A stretch of 64,000 nt of DNA. It comes from Megamonas funiformis. GTDB lineage: Bacteria > Bacillota > Negativicutes > Selenomonadales > Selenomonadaceae. Positions within the stretch are counted from its first letter, which is position 1, and each line of letters begins with the position of its first letter. The notes under the pieces were generated by a model. That model worked only from the letters and a program-made list of their open reading frames with translations, did no database searches and was not told the DNA's origin. The DNA lies in NCBI RefSeq assembly GCF_010669225.1, contig NZ_CP048627.1, positions 1 to 64,000 on the forward strand, in the 5' to 3' direction. The position numbers were made by a program, and so were the translations under genes. Below, piece after piece: positions 44,447-53,150 of the stretch.

Positions 44447-45862
44447 TCATACTAAACCAAATAACATATAAGCGATTAAACATATGAAAGCTACTGAGAA
44501 TTTTAATAATGTAAGTACAAAAATATCATAATAAGATTCTTTATGAGTGAGACCACAAACTGCCATTAGAGTTACAAGTGCCCCAGCATGAGGTACAGTA
44601 TCAAATCCTTCAGAAGCAATGCAGATAATACGATGTAAAACTTCTGGGGACATACCAATTTGCTGTGCCCAAGTCAGCCATTCTTGACCAAATGTTCCTA
44701 CTGTAATCATTAAACCAGCAGAAGAGGAACCTGTAATACCAACCATGATATTAGTAGTAATGATAGAAGAGAACAAAGGACCATCACCAAAAGAGAGTCC
44801 TAAAAGAGCAGACTTTATCATAGCAAAAGCAGGAAGTGCAGCGATAACACAACCAAAAGCATAACCAGAAGCTACATTTAAAACAGCAGAGGTAGAGCCA
44901 ATAGCACCTGTATTTATTGGATGAATAACGCCTCCTAAACGGCGTAATTTTTTACGACCAATATAAGCAGCGACAATGCTACTGATTAATAAAGCAACAT
45001 TGATAGACCATATAGCTTGAACTTTAGCAACACTTGAAGCAATCAAAGAGAGCTTTAAAGGTGCAAATGCTAATAAACTATTTTGATCCCAATGAAAAGC
45101 CCAAGACCAGTTAAATGGATTGCTAACATATAGATTAATAATAATAACCATTAAAAGAGGAATAGAGGATAATCGCCAATCAGGTAGTTCATCATTATTG
45201 TTTTCTGGTTCGTTTAAAGTATGTTTGCCATAACCTTCGCCTTTAGATTTAAGCGATTTACTACGGTAAGAAATCCAAACATAAGCTATGATAAAAAATA
45301 GTATCGATGCAAGTAGCCCTTGACCTATACCTGCCCAAGTAGTTGTACCAAATACAGCAGCTGGGATAATATTTTGTATTTGAGGTGTACCTGGTAAAGA
45401 TACCATACTATAAGTAAAAATACCCATCCACAAAATTGCTGGTAAAAGACGTTTAGGAATATCAGCTTGTTTAAAAAGTATAGCAGCAAATGGATACATA
45501 ACAAAAGCTACTACAAACACACTTAATCCACCATAAGTGAGAACACCGCAACCAAGTAATACAGCAAGGATGGCACGTTCTTTTCCTAGAACAGATACAA
45601 TTTTAGCAGCAACTGAAGCAGCTAGACCGCCTTCTTCCATGATTTTGGCAAAGACAGCACCAAGTAAAAATACAGGATAATAACTTTTAATATATTCAGC
45701 AGCTTTAGTCATATACAATTCACTATACACAGGCATGGAAGTATAGTCACTAGTAATAGCTGCTAAAACAGCAAATATTGGAGCAATAAAGATTAATGAA
45801 AAACCTCGATAGGCAAAAAACATTAATAATAATAAACTAATAAAAATAATAGCTAAATCCAT
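44447..45862 (-). CDS. GntP-family-like permease
   Basis: A 471-residue membrane protein with 12 or more helices, in the GntP/organic-acid permease style. Features include YYPVFLLGAVFAKIMEEGGLA near 61-81, ATTYGG-like GVLTYGGLSVFVVAF, and a conserved C-terminal GFDTVPHAGALVTLM near 427-441. GntP relatives carry gluconate and related hydroxy acids with protons. It sits just downstream of iolE, separated by a terminator-like hairpin, so an inositol-derived acid is a possible cargo. The ATG at 45862 has GGAGG 8 bp upstream. Confidence 0.82.
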   Translation of the reverse strand: MDLAIIFISLLLLMFFAYRGFSLIFIAPIFAVLAAITSDYTSMPVYSELYMTKAAEYIKSYYPVFLLGAVFAKIMEEGGLAASVAAKIVSVLGKERAILAVLLGCGVLTYGGLSVFVVAFVMYPFAAILFKQADIPKRLLPAILWMGIFTYSMVSLPGTPQIQNIIPAAVFGTTTWAGIGQGLLASILFFIIAYVWISYRSKSLKSKGEGYGKHTLNEPENNNDELPDWRLSSIPLLMVIIINLYVSNPFNWSWAFHWDQNSLLAFAPLKLSLIASSVAKVQAIWSINVALLISSIVAAYIGRKKLRRLGGVIHPINTGAIGSTSAVLNVASGYAFGCVIAALPAFAMIKSALLGLSFGDGPLFSSIITTNIMVGITGSSSAGLMITVGTFGQEWLTWAQQIGMSPEVLHRIICIASEGFDTVPHAGALVTLMAVCGLTHKESYYDIFVLTLLKFSVAFICLIAYMLFGLV

Positions 45863-45885
45863 AAATAATACCTCCAAGTATAAAT

Positions 45886-45914
45886 AAAAGCCTTCCTAAA
45901 TAAGGAAGGCTTTT
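45886..45914 (-). terminator. Hairpin between iolE and GntP-type gene
   Basis: Perfect 12-bp stem AAAAGCCTTCCT (45886-45897) with AGGAAGGCTTTT (45903-45914). It would attenuate or end the iolE transcript. Confidence 0.88.
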
Positions 45915-45927
45915 ATGATGCTTTAAA

Positions 45928-46815
45928 TTATAAACCAGAAACTTCGTGGATATATTTTCTAGCTTTTTGAGCATATTCAAGAGGGTTAGCAATTGCAGGA
46001 TCTTGTTCTGCTTCAACCATTGTCCAACCTTCGTAATTATTTTCTTTTAAAATATCATAAACAGGTTTGAAATCAATGCAACCATCACCAGGAACAGTGA
46101 ACATGCCCATTCTTACACCATCTAAGAAACTCATATTTTCGTTTTTTACTTTTTCAACAAGTTCTTTACGAACATCTTTTAAATGAACATGTTTAATACG
46201 ATTAACATATTTTTTGAGAATACCAATGTAATCTTCACCAGAACATACGAGATGACCAGTATCATATAAAAGGAATACAAGATTAGGATCTGTCATTTCC
46301 ATAAGTTTATCAATTTCTGCCTCAGTTTGTACACCTGTTCCCATATGATGGTGATAAACAAGTTTCATATCTTTTTCAGCAGCTAAAGCCCCTAATTTGT
46401 TAAGTCCTTCAGAAACTAGTTTCCATTCTTCATCAGTATTATGAGGTTTGTTAGCGAATAAAGGTGTAGAAAGTTGACCTTGAATACTATTACCTTGTTC
46501 GGATACTACAACTACTTTTGCTCCCATAGCATGTAAAAAATCACGGTGAGCTTTAAATGCTTCAGCAGTTTCTTCATAAGGTTTTGTTGTTAAAAAAGAA
46601 CTAAACCATGCACTAGCAACAGAAAGACCACGTAGAGCAAGAGCTTTTTTTAATACATCTACATCTTTTGGAAATTTACCACCCATTTCACAGCCAGTGA
46701 AACCTGCTAAAGCCATTTCACTTACACATTGTTGAAATGTGTTTTCCTTGCCGAGGTCTGGCATATCATCGTTTGTCCAACCAATTGGGCAGATACCTAA
46801 TTTAATATTTGTCAT
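45928..46815 (-). CDS. iolE: Myo-inosose-2 dehydratase
   Basis: Dehydrates 2-keto-myo-inositol to the diketo intermediate used by IolD. The 295-residue TIM-barrel protein of the xylose-isomerase-like superfamily begins [19 protein letters not shown], a hallmark of IolE. It has metal-site segments GCEMGGKFP near 41-49, YHHHMGTG near 137-144, LYDTGHL near 166-172 and HLKDVR near 196-201. The ATG at 46815 has GGAGG 8 bp upstream. It is divergent from the AraC regulator. Confidence 0.93.
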   Translation of the reverse strand: MTNIKLGICPIGWTNDDMPDLGKENTFQQCVSEMALAGFTGCEMGGKFPKDVDVLKKALALRGLSVASAWFSSFLTTKPYEETAEAFKAHRDFLHAMGAKVVVVSEQGNSIQGQLSTPLFANKPHNTDEEWKLVSEGLNKLGALAAEKDMKLVYHHHMGTGVQTEAEIDKLMEMTDPNLVFLLYDTGHLVCSGEDYIGILKKYVNRIKHVHLKDVRKELVEKVKNENMSFLDGVRMGMFTVPGDGCIDFKPVYDILKENNYEGWTMVEAEQDPAIANPLEYAQKARKYIHEVSGL

Positions 46816-47258
46816 GAGAAATTCCTCCAAATTATAATTTATATTTATGGTTTAAATAACCTTGTTTGCAAAATAGATAAGTATGCTTACTAAACATACT
46901 TATCAAAATAAGAAATAAAAGGAAGACTTATTTATATAGTGATAATATATAAATTTATGCTGAATTAGTGTAAGAGGAGAAATTTTCTCCTCTTAGAAAA
47001 TATATAGCATAATAAAAAAGGGGGCAATTTTATATCATAAATTGACAGTTTTAAGAAGTTAATTTATGATTATATAAAGAGCATATTAGTTAAATAATTA
47101 AAAATATTTATCTATATTATGAATATATTATGAATATATTATGAGTAACTTATGTAAGTATATAGTACATCTTTTTGGTGATTTTGTCTATAGTTTTTAT
47201 GAAAATTTTTATTATTTTTAGTAAGTTTAATTTTAATAATTTTGAAGGGAGTATTTAT
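46816..47258. promoter_or_regulatory. iolE-araC divergent control region
   Basis: This 443-bp gap holds an inverted repeat GATAAGTATG/CATACTTATC (46876-46885, 46895-46904), a perfect 12-1-12 palindrome at 46971-46995, and a promoter toward araC, TTGACA (47042-47047) 17 bp from TATGAT (47065-47070). In its leader is a tandem 11-bp repeat with three near-identical units and one degraded unit (47113-47156). These are likely regulator sites or leader structures; their ligands are unknown. Confidence 0.6.
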
Positions 47259-48110
47259 ATGTTACAGTATTTTATGCCACATAAATATAAACATATTTTG
47301 AATAGAGATTGTACGCCTAAATTAGAATATTTTTGTAAAGTAGATGAAGTTTCATCTGTTATGCCTAGAGCTATGCATGTACATGAAAACTTAGTTGAAG
47401 TTTTATTAGTTTATGAAGGTAGCGGTATTTATACAATTGATAATAATAAATATATAGCTAAGAAAGGTGATTTGATTTTTTATAATTCTGGAGTAGTACA
47501 TGATGAATTTGGTGGTAATGGAAGTAATTTAGGAACGTATTGTTTAGGTATATCTAATTTAAAAATAGTTAAATTAGGAAATAATAAAATCATTGAAGAT
47601 AATTATTGTCCAATAATAAATTGTAATGAGTATTTTGATGATATTTTGAGTATGTTTGATATAATAAGAAAAAGTATAGATATTGATGGAATACATGTAG
47701 CAGAATTCAGTAATTTTTTAGTACAAGCATTAGTGGTTAAGTTTCGTATAATTATTGAAAAAAATGGAGATGTAAAACAAATAAAAGAGCCATCATTAGC
47801 AACAAAAGTAAAAATATATATTGATAAAAATTATAATGAAAATATATCTTTAAAAAGTATTGCAGAAGCTGTAAATGCCAATCAGTATTATTTATCACAT
47901 ATTTTTAAAGAAGAAACAGGATTTTCTCCAATGCAATATGTTACTCGAAGAAGAATTGGAGAAGCACAAAATTTGCTGATTAATACACAACTTAGTATTA
48001 CAGAAATAGCAGCAAATGTAGGATATAATAATTCAAATTATTTTCAAAATGTTTTTAAAAAAATAGTTGGATACACTCCAGGTTCATATCGTAAGCGTTG
48101 GCAGGTATAA
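47259..48110 (+). CDS. AraC family transcriptional regulator
   Basis: Activator-type regulator of 283 residues. It has an N-terminal cupin sensor (AMHVHENLVEVLLVYEG near 41-57) and a C-terminal double helix-turn-helix: SLKSIAEAVNANQYYLSHIFKEETG, then SITEIAANVGYNNSNYFQNVFKK. The ATG at 47259 has GAAGGGAG 7 bp upstream; longer upstream reading frames start without a ribosome site. It is divergent from iolE and next to carbohydrate carrier genes, so control of the inositol locus is plausible. The inducer is unknown. Confidence 0.92.
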   Translation: MLQYFMPHKYKHILNRDCTPKLEYFCKVDEVSSVMPRAMHVHENLVEVLLVYEGSGIYTIDNNKYIAKKGDLIFYNSGVVHDEFGGNGSNLGTYCLGISNLKIVKLGNNKIIEDNYCPIINCNEYFDDILSMFDIIRKSIDIDGIHVAEFSNFLVQALVVKFRIIIEKNGDVKQIKEPSLATKVKIYIDKNYNENISLKSIAEAVNANQYYLSHIFKEETGFSPMQYVTRRRIGEAQNLLINTQLSITEIAANVGYNNSNYFQNVFKKIVGYTPGSYRKRWQV

Positions 48111-48112
48111 AT

Positions 48113-48151
48113 AAAATAAGCTAAGACATATTTTGTGTCTTAGCTTATTTT
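48113..48151. terminator. Bidirectional terminator, araC and EIIA gene
   Basis: Perfect 16-bp stem (48113-48128 with 48136-48151), flanked by A and T runs, between convergent genes. Confidence 0.92.
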
Positions 48152-48155
48152 AGAA

Positions 48156-48467
48156 TTACTTTTTAATGATACTATATAATTGAATGATTTCAATTACCAT
48201 ATCTTTAAGTATATAGGTGGTCATTAGATAATCTTGAGCATGTGATATTAAAACATTAAAAGAAAGTTTTTCACCATTGGCTTCACGTGTAAGTAATTCT
48301 TGTGTTTGTAATTCATGAGCTTTTTGTAATTGTGGTGTAGCTTTATCAATTTGAGCTTGTGCTTCAGTAAACTTTCCTTGATGAGCTAATTTTAATGCAG
48401 CTTGTAATTCAGCTTTAGCATCTCCAGCCAAGGAGATAATATCAAATGCAATTTTTTCTGTATTCAT
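48156..48467 (-). CDS. PTS lactose/cellobiose-family EIIA protein
   Basis: Small helical PTS phosphocarrier of 103 residues. The family motif LISHAQDYLM near 73-82 places the phosphorylatable His at position 76. EIIA normally passes phosphate from HPr to EIIB and then onto a sugar entering through EIIC. Here no EIIB or EIIC gene is near, only a broken sugar:proton symporter 27 bp upstream. It may complement a remote permease or act as a regulator of carriers. The ATG at 48467 has AAAGGTG upstream; an earlier in-frame TTG is weak. Confidence 0.9.
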   Translation of the reverse strand: MNTEKIAFDIISLAGDAKAELQAALKLAHQGKFTEAQAQIDKATPQLQKAHELQTQELLTREANGEKLSFNVLISHAQDYLMTTYILKDMVIEIIQLYSIIKK

Positions 48468-48494
48468 GTTAACAACACCTTTCAAAAATTTTTA

Positions 48495-49891
48495 TTATTT
48501 ATAATCATGACGGAATTTACGTTCAATATCTTCTATAGATAAACCTTTAGTTTCTGGCATAATAAATTTAGTAAAGAGTAGAGATAAAATACCAATAGAA
48601 CTAAAAATATAAAAAGTATTAGATAAGCCAAATGTATTCATAAGTATTGGAAATAGTAATTGAATACAAAAGTTGGATCCCCATAGAAAGAAAACGGCAA
48701 TACCAAGAGCTGTACCACGCATTCTAAGTGGAAATATTTCAGACATATATACCCAAGTTACAGGAGATACAAATGTTTGTTGAAAAAAGAGAAATGTTAT
48801 TGTAAGAGATAATACAAAATATGGTAAATTTGGAGAGCCAGCCATAATATTAGAAATAGTGCCAATACAAGTATTAGCAAATAGAATACCTATAAGCCCA
48901 ATAGTAAGCATTTTGCGGCGAGTTAATCGTCTCACTAATGTAAAACCAAACAAGGTACCAATAACTGAGATAATACCATTACCAATATTGCCAATTAGTG
49001 CAGCATCAGTAGAAAATCCAGATTTTGTAAGTATTTGAGAGCCATAGAACATAATAGTATTAACACCTGTTGTTTGCTGTAAAATAGCTACTCCAATACC
49101 AATTAATAGAACTTTCTTCATCCATGGTTCAGTAAAATCTTTAAAAGATAAATTTTGTTGAATAGACTGCTCTGCTAATAAATCTTGGATATCATTTAAT
49201 TCAGCAATAGCTTTAGCTTCACTTTCATGGGTTAATCTCAGAACATCTAAAGCTTCAGAAGTTTTTCCTTTAGCAACAAGCCAACGAGGAGATTCTTTGT
49301 TTATTAACATACCAAAAAATAATAGAATAGCAGGAATAGCTGCTATTGCTAAAATATAACGCCAAACATGAGGATCGTGTCCAAGCGTAATAGCAATAAT
49401 AGCATTTACTATATATGCTAATAATTGACCAGATACAATAACTAGTTCCATTAGAACAACTAAACTACCACGTAAATTACCAGTGGCAATTTCTGCTAAA
49501 TATGCAGGAACAATAGTAGAAGCACTACCAACAGCTAATCCTAATGTAAATCTAAATATTATAATCATAGTTGCATTAATGGATAGAGCACAACCAAGAG
49601 TAGATATAAAAAATAGTATTGACAAATAAGTAAGTGATGGTGTTTACGACCCAAAATATCAGAAATACGACCTCCAAGAGCAGAACCAAAAGCAGCGCCA
49701 ATGCAAATGGCACTTACTACAAGACCTTCTAATGCAGGTGTTAAATTTAGTTGGTCAGGTTCAGCCATATATGGAAGTGCTCCATTTATAACTCCTGTAT
49801 CATAACCAAAAGCTAAAGAAGCAAATGTAGCAGTAATAGCCATAATCATTACAGTTCTTGAGGCTTTTGTATTTATTTGTTCACTAGACAT
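48495..49891 (-). pseudogene. Sugar:proton symporter (MFS sugar porter), frameshifted
   Basis: Two adjacent frames encode one sugar-porter protein. The N-terminal part (from ATG 49891) has FGYDTGVINGALPYM and GGRISDILGRK. The C-terminal part resumes in another frame with LFFISTLGCALS, PESPRW-like NKESPRWLVAKG, QQTTGVNTIMFYG and the terminal PETKGLSIEDIE. Together they make about 465 residues, the normal length for IolT/XylE-type carriers. One base appears lost from a run of A (minus strand) at about 49643-49645, just after GRK. Restoring one A joins the frames. Inositol uptake is plausible from context. This may be a true mutation, a phase-variable tract or a sequencing error. Confidence 0.85.
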
Positions 49892-49969
49892 ATAATTCCC
49901 TCACTTTGACTTTTTGATAAAAATTAAAAATAATTTTAAAATTTAAAATAAAATGAAAATAATTTTAGT

Positions 49970-50006
49970 AAATATAGTAGCTAGGTTATTTCTAGCTACT
50001 ATATTT
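49970..50006 (-). terminator. Terminator after iolH
   Basis: Fifteen-bp stem (49970-49984 with 49992-50006), just downstream of the iolH-like gene. Confidence 0.85.
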
Positions 50007-50012
50007 ATTTGT

Positions 50013-50933
50013 TTATTTACCTAATAATTCACGTTCAATACGTTCACGAGCTTCTGGTGCTTGGATATTCATTTTTTCAGGGAAGCCAAAATAAGATACG
50101 CAAGCAATATTATCTCCACCTACTTTTGGAGCATCTTTCTTTAATTGTTTATTTGCAAAATCCATTCCGCGTAGTGTTTCAAAAATACCTGCAAAATCTA
50201 CATCGCCTTCTCCCATTGCTAAATGTTGATGGATAGTTACATCTGCTCTACCTCTTGCATTTAAAGATGGTGGATTTGCTATATATCTACAATCTAATGT
50301 TTGATTAAATGTATCAGCAAATAATACATGTGTTAATTCGTCTCCTGCGTATTTTAACATAGAACGAACGTCACCTTTTCCTTGGTCATAGAAGAATGTA
50401 TGAGCTGCTGAATATACTACACCTAAGTTTTTAGAACGGAATGATTTTACTAAATCACAAGTTTCATTATTTAATTCACAAAAATCATAAGGATGAGACT
50501 GTATTTCTACACGTAAACCTTCACGTTCGATAATTGGAAGCAATTCTTCCATAGATTTAAACCACATGCCGTTGCAAATTTCTTGTTGATTTGGATCTCC
50601 AGAAAATTCAGTATTGATGACAGGAACACCCATATCTACAGCTATTTCAATCATGCGTTTCCAATTACGTACAGCGAATTGACGTTCTTCTTCAGTAGGA
50701 CCAGACCAACGATATACAACAATAAATGAAGAAATTTCTACACCAGTTTCTTTAAGAGCTTTTCTATATTCGCGTTCACAATCTTCAGAGAAAAGTGGAT
50801 GTTTATAAAATGGATTAATGCGAGGATGTGGGGATTGTTCAATATATTTATAACCCCAATCAGCTACTTGGTGAACCATAGTGTTAATATCCATTTGTTT
50901 AGCGAGCACATCAACATCAAATGCTATTTTCAT
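50013..50933 (-). CDS. iolH: IolH-like sugar isomerase/epimerase family protein
   Basis: Xylose-isomerase-like TIM-barrel protein of 306 residues. Its pattern follows Bacillus IolH closely, as I recall it: MKIAFD start, YKYIEQSPHP near 28-37, YRWSGPTEEERQFAVRNWKR near 74-93, MEELLPIIEREG and QSHPYDFCE near 145-153. The biochemical role of IolH is not well settled. It is the last gene of the iolG-iolI-iolH operon, which ends at a terminator. It has a good GGAGG site. Confidence 0.85.
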   Translation of the reverse strand: MKIAFDVDVLAKQMDINTMVHQVADWGYKYIEQSPHPRINPFYKHPLFSEDCEREYRKALKETGVEISSFIVVYRWSGPTEEERQFAVRNWKRMIEIAVDMGVPVINTEFSGDPNQQEICNGMWFKSMEELLPIIEREGLRVEIQSHPYDFCELNNETCDLVKSFRSKNLGVVYSAAHTFFYDQGKGDVRSMLKYAGDELTHVLFADTFNQTLDCRYIANPPSLNARGRADVTIHQHLAMGEGDVDFAGIFETLRGMDFANKQLKKDAPKVGGDNIACVSYFGFPEKMNIQAPEARERIERELLGK

Positions 50934-51011
50934 AATAAAACCTCCATGAATTTATAAGTAAAAGATATAGTATATTTTAAGTAAATTAATAACTAAAATT
51001 TTAGTATGTAT

Positions 51012-51044
51012 AAAAGACGGCTTATCTATAGACAGCCGTCTTTT
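51012..51044 (-). terminator. Hairpin between iolI and iolH
   Basis: Stem AAAAGACGGCT (51012-51022) with AGCCGTCTTTT (51034-51044). It could reduce readthrough into iolH. Confidence 0.85.
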
Positions 51045-51052
51045 GTTATATT

Positions 51053-51886
51053 TTAACCAAAATATTTATTTACAAATGCTTTAGTTACTTCGGCTGCTTT
51101 TTTAATATTTTCTTCATGACTCATAGCATAATATTCTGGACGAAATTCTTCGATAGTGCAAACTCCATCAAAGCCAATTTCTTTTAATGCTGTAGCAATA
51201 CCTTCATGATCTACAACACCTTCTCCTGGCCATAAACGTTTATCATCACCGCAAGAGCCAAGTGGTAAATCTTCGCAATCATTTAAATGATAAGCAAAAA
51301 TTTTATTACCATCTGCTTTTTTGAGGTCTTCAAGTTTAGAACACATTTCATGGAAATGGAATGTATCTACAGTGATGCCAACATTTGGACGATCAACAGC
51401 TTTTACAACATCATAAGCTGTACCAAATTGATTGATGGAGCAATTTGGAGCACCACAGAATTCAAGAGAGATTTTCATATCTTCTCCAACTTTATCAGAT
51501 AAATAACGTAGACGAGCAACAGCTTCTTCTTTAATTTCAGAGATAGTTTTATCTTTTACATCAAAAGATGGTACAGTAATAAGCATTTTCATACCGATGG
51601 CTTTAGAAACTTTTAAAATGAAATCTACTTCATCATCGATTTCTTTTTCTCCAGCTTCATCTCTTTGGTTGAAGAAAATTAAAGTATTGTAAGCCCAAGG
51701 TTTTAAATGATGATTTTTAAACCAAGTAGCGAGTTCATCTAAAGTATGTTCTTTTAAATAGTCTTTTACGCAGTCAAAACGAATTTCAATATAATCGAAA
51801 CCGTATTTTTCACACATTTCGAGGTCTGCCATTAAAGACTGACCTTTACATTCTAAAGCTGTAGCTTCATTAAATCCGATTTTCAT
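51053..51886 (-). CDS. iolI: Inosose isomerase
   Basis: Converts 2-keto-myo-inositol to 1-keto-D-chiro-inositol, linking chiro- and myo-inositol use. The 277-residue TIM barrel begins MKIGFNEATALE and has CEKYGFDYIEIR, NTLIFFNQRDEAGEKE near 66-81, SLEFCGAPNCSINQF, DTFHFHEM near 178-185 and a terminal EEFRPEYYAMS, all matching the IolI pattern. The ATG at 51886 follows GGAGG. An upstream in-frame start would cross a regulator-like motif and lacks a ribosome site. Confidence 0.92.
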   Translation of the reverse strand: MKIGFNEATALECKGQSLMADLEMCEKYGFDYIEIRFDCVKDYLKEHTLDELATWFKNHHLKPWAYNTLIFFNQRDEAGEKEIDDEVDFILKVSKAIGMKMLITVPSFDVKDKTISEIKEEAVARLRYLSDKVGEDMKISLEFCGAPNCSINQFGTAYDVVKAVDRPNVGITVDTFHFHEMCSKLEDLKKADGNKIFAYHLNDCEDLPLGSCGDDKRLWPGEGVVDHEGIATALKEIGFDGVCTIEEFRPEYYAMSHEENIKKAAEVTKAFVNKYFG

Positions 51887-51901
51887 GTTTATATTCCTCC
51901 A

Positions 51902-51918
51902 ATTTGTACACGTGAACG
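51902..51918 (-). promoter_or_regulatory. Second LacI-type operator motif between iolG and iolI
   Basis: Minus strand TTGCGTTCACGTGTAC repeats the 11-base core TTGCGTTCACG, and most of the rest, of the iolG promoter operator (53022-53037). No -10 is spaced from it, so it may be an internal roadblock or auxiliary site. Confidence 0.5.
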
Positions 51919-51930
51919 CAATGGGCAAAA

Positions 51931-52941
51931 TTATTTATTGTAGAAATCAGGTTTTTCTACAGCTGCGTTAATTTTTTCAATAGCACCAGTTTGTTGAGCT
52001 TTTACAAGAGCGTCAGCAGTGATAGCAGCAAGATAGCCATCCCAAGCATTTGGACCATTGATTTCGCCTTTAGCAGCATCATCAACCCAAGCTTGAACTT
52101 CAGCATCATAAGCGTCTTTAAAACGAACGAAGCAATCAGTATCAATTGTTGTGGATACACTAGCATTTTTACGAATTGTTGGATAAACAGTAGCCATAGG
52201 CATTTTGATAGCACCATCTTCACAAACTACTTCGCAATTGATATCGTAACCAAATTTGCAGTTAACAAATACTTCTACATCAATGCAGACACCTTTTTTT
52301 GTACGGAGTAACATGATTTGAGGATCTTTTAATTCGCTATGAGAATATTTAGTAACTCTTGGCATGATTACTTGTGCGGATTCATATTCATCATCAACAA
52401 GCCAATGTAATACGTCAATTTCATGAATTGCAGTATCATGAACAGCCATTGGAGTATTATAATTAGTACCTACTTCTGGGTTTCTATGTGTGCAGTGAAG
52501 CATTAATGGTTCACCATATTCACCAGATAAGAGAGCTTCTTTTACTTTAGCATAACCAACATCATAACGACGCATAAAGCCTAATTGAATTAAATGTTTG
52601 CCAGAAGCAACTTCAGCTTGTACAACTTTTAGGCAATCTTCAGCTGTTGTGCAAAGTGGTTTTTCGCAGAAAATACGTTTGCCAGCTTGGATAGCTTCTA
52701 AAAGAGCTTCGACATGAGCAAAACCAGGACTTACAATGAATACAGCATCAACATCTGGATCATTAATTAAAAGTTTTTCATCAGTATAAACTTTAGCGTT
52801 ACAAATACTAGCAGCTTTTTTTGCGCTTTCTTCAAATACATCACAAACAGCAACAACTTGAGCACCTTGAATTTTATTTGTCAATCTGGAGATATGGTCT
52901 CTACCCATTCCGCCACAGCCAATAACACCTACATTTAACAT
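51931..52941 (-). CDS. iolG: Inositol 2-dehydrogenase, IolG type
   Basis: NAD-dependent oxidation of myo-inositol to 2-keto-myo-inositol, the first catabolic step. The 336 residues of the Gfo/Idh/MocA family show the Rossmann GVIGCGGMGRDH (5-16), the catalytic Lys in CEKPLCT near 93-99, and the His/Asp region TAIHEIDVLHWLVDDE near 168-183. The ATG at 52941 has GGAGG 8 bp upstream. It heads the iolG-iolI-iolH operon, behind a promoter whose spacer holds a LacI-type operator. Confidence 0.9.
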   Translation of the reverse strand: MLNVGVIGCGGMGRDHISRLTNKIQGAQVVAVCDVFEESAKKAASICNAKVYTDEKLLINDPDVDAVFIVSPGFAHVEALLEAIQAGKRIFCEKPLCTTAEDCLKVVQAEVASGKHLIQLGFMRRYDVGYAKVKEALLSGEYGEPLMLHCTHRNPEVGTNYNTPMAVHDTAIHEIDVLHWLVDDEYESAQVIMPRVTKYSHSELKDPQIMLLRTKKGVCIDVEVFVNCKFGYDINCEVVCEDGAIKMPMATVYPTIRKNASVSTTIDTDCFVRFKDAYDAEVQAWVDDAAKGEINGPNAWDGYLAAITADALVKAQQTGAIEKINAAVEKPDFYNK

Positions 52942-53008
52942 TATATATTCCTCCAATTATAAATTTATGATTATTTATTAGTTGTTTATAATTTCTTTCG
53001 TTGAATTT

Positions 53009-53037
53009 ATTATATAATAATGTTCGCGTGAACGCAA
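53009..53037 (-). promoter_or_regulatory. iolG promoter with embedded LacI-type operator
   Basis: Minus strand: TTGCGT (53037-53032), 17-bp spacer, TATAAT (53014-53009). The near-perfect palindrome GTTCACGCGAAC (53033-53022) overlaps the -35 and its spacer. A central CG is typical of LacI-family operators, and a LacI gene lies directly upstream. Confidence 0.72.
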
Positions 53038-53104
53038 GATGTTTTTGCAAATAAAATAAACTTTTTTTTATTATAAATTTTCTGATGATTAAATAAAAAT
53101 AGAA

Positions 53105-53150
53105 GGGAAATATCTTGATAATAATAATAAAGATACATTCCCTTTCTGTT
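53105..53150 (-). terminator. Terminator after lacI-family gene
   Basis: Imperfect stem with AGAAGGGAA...TCTT and AAGA...TTCCCTTTCT arms around 53102-53120 and 53134-53152, just past the regulator stop on the minus strand. Confidence 0.6.

Noticed and set aside
47113-47156. Short tandem repeats as a possible CRISPR array
   Set aside because: Units are 11 bp with no spacers and no cas genes nearby. They look like regulator sites or slippage.
51902-51918. ACACGTGAAC-like sequence that resembles parS
   Set aside because: It shares only the CACGTGAAC core and does not match the outer parS bases. It matches the iolG-promoter operator much better.
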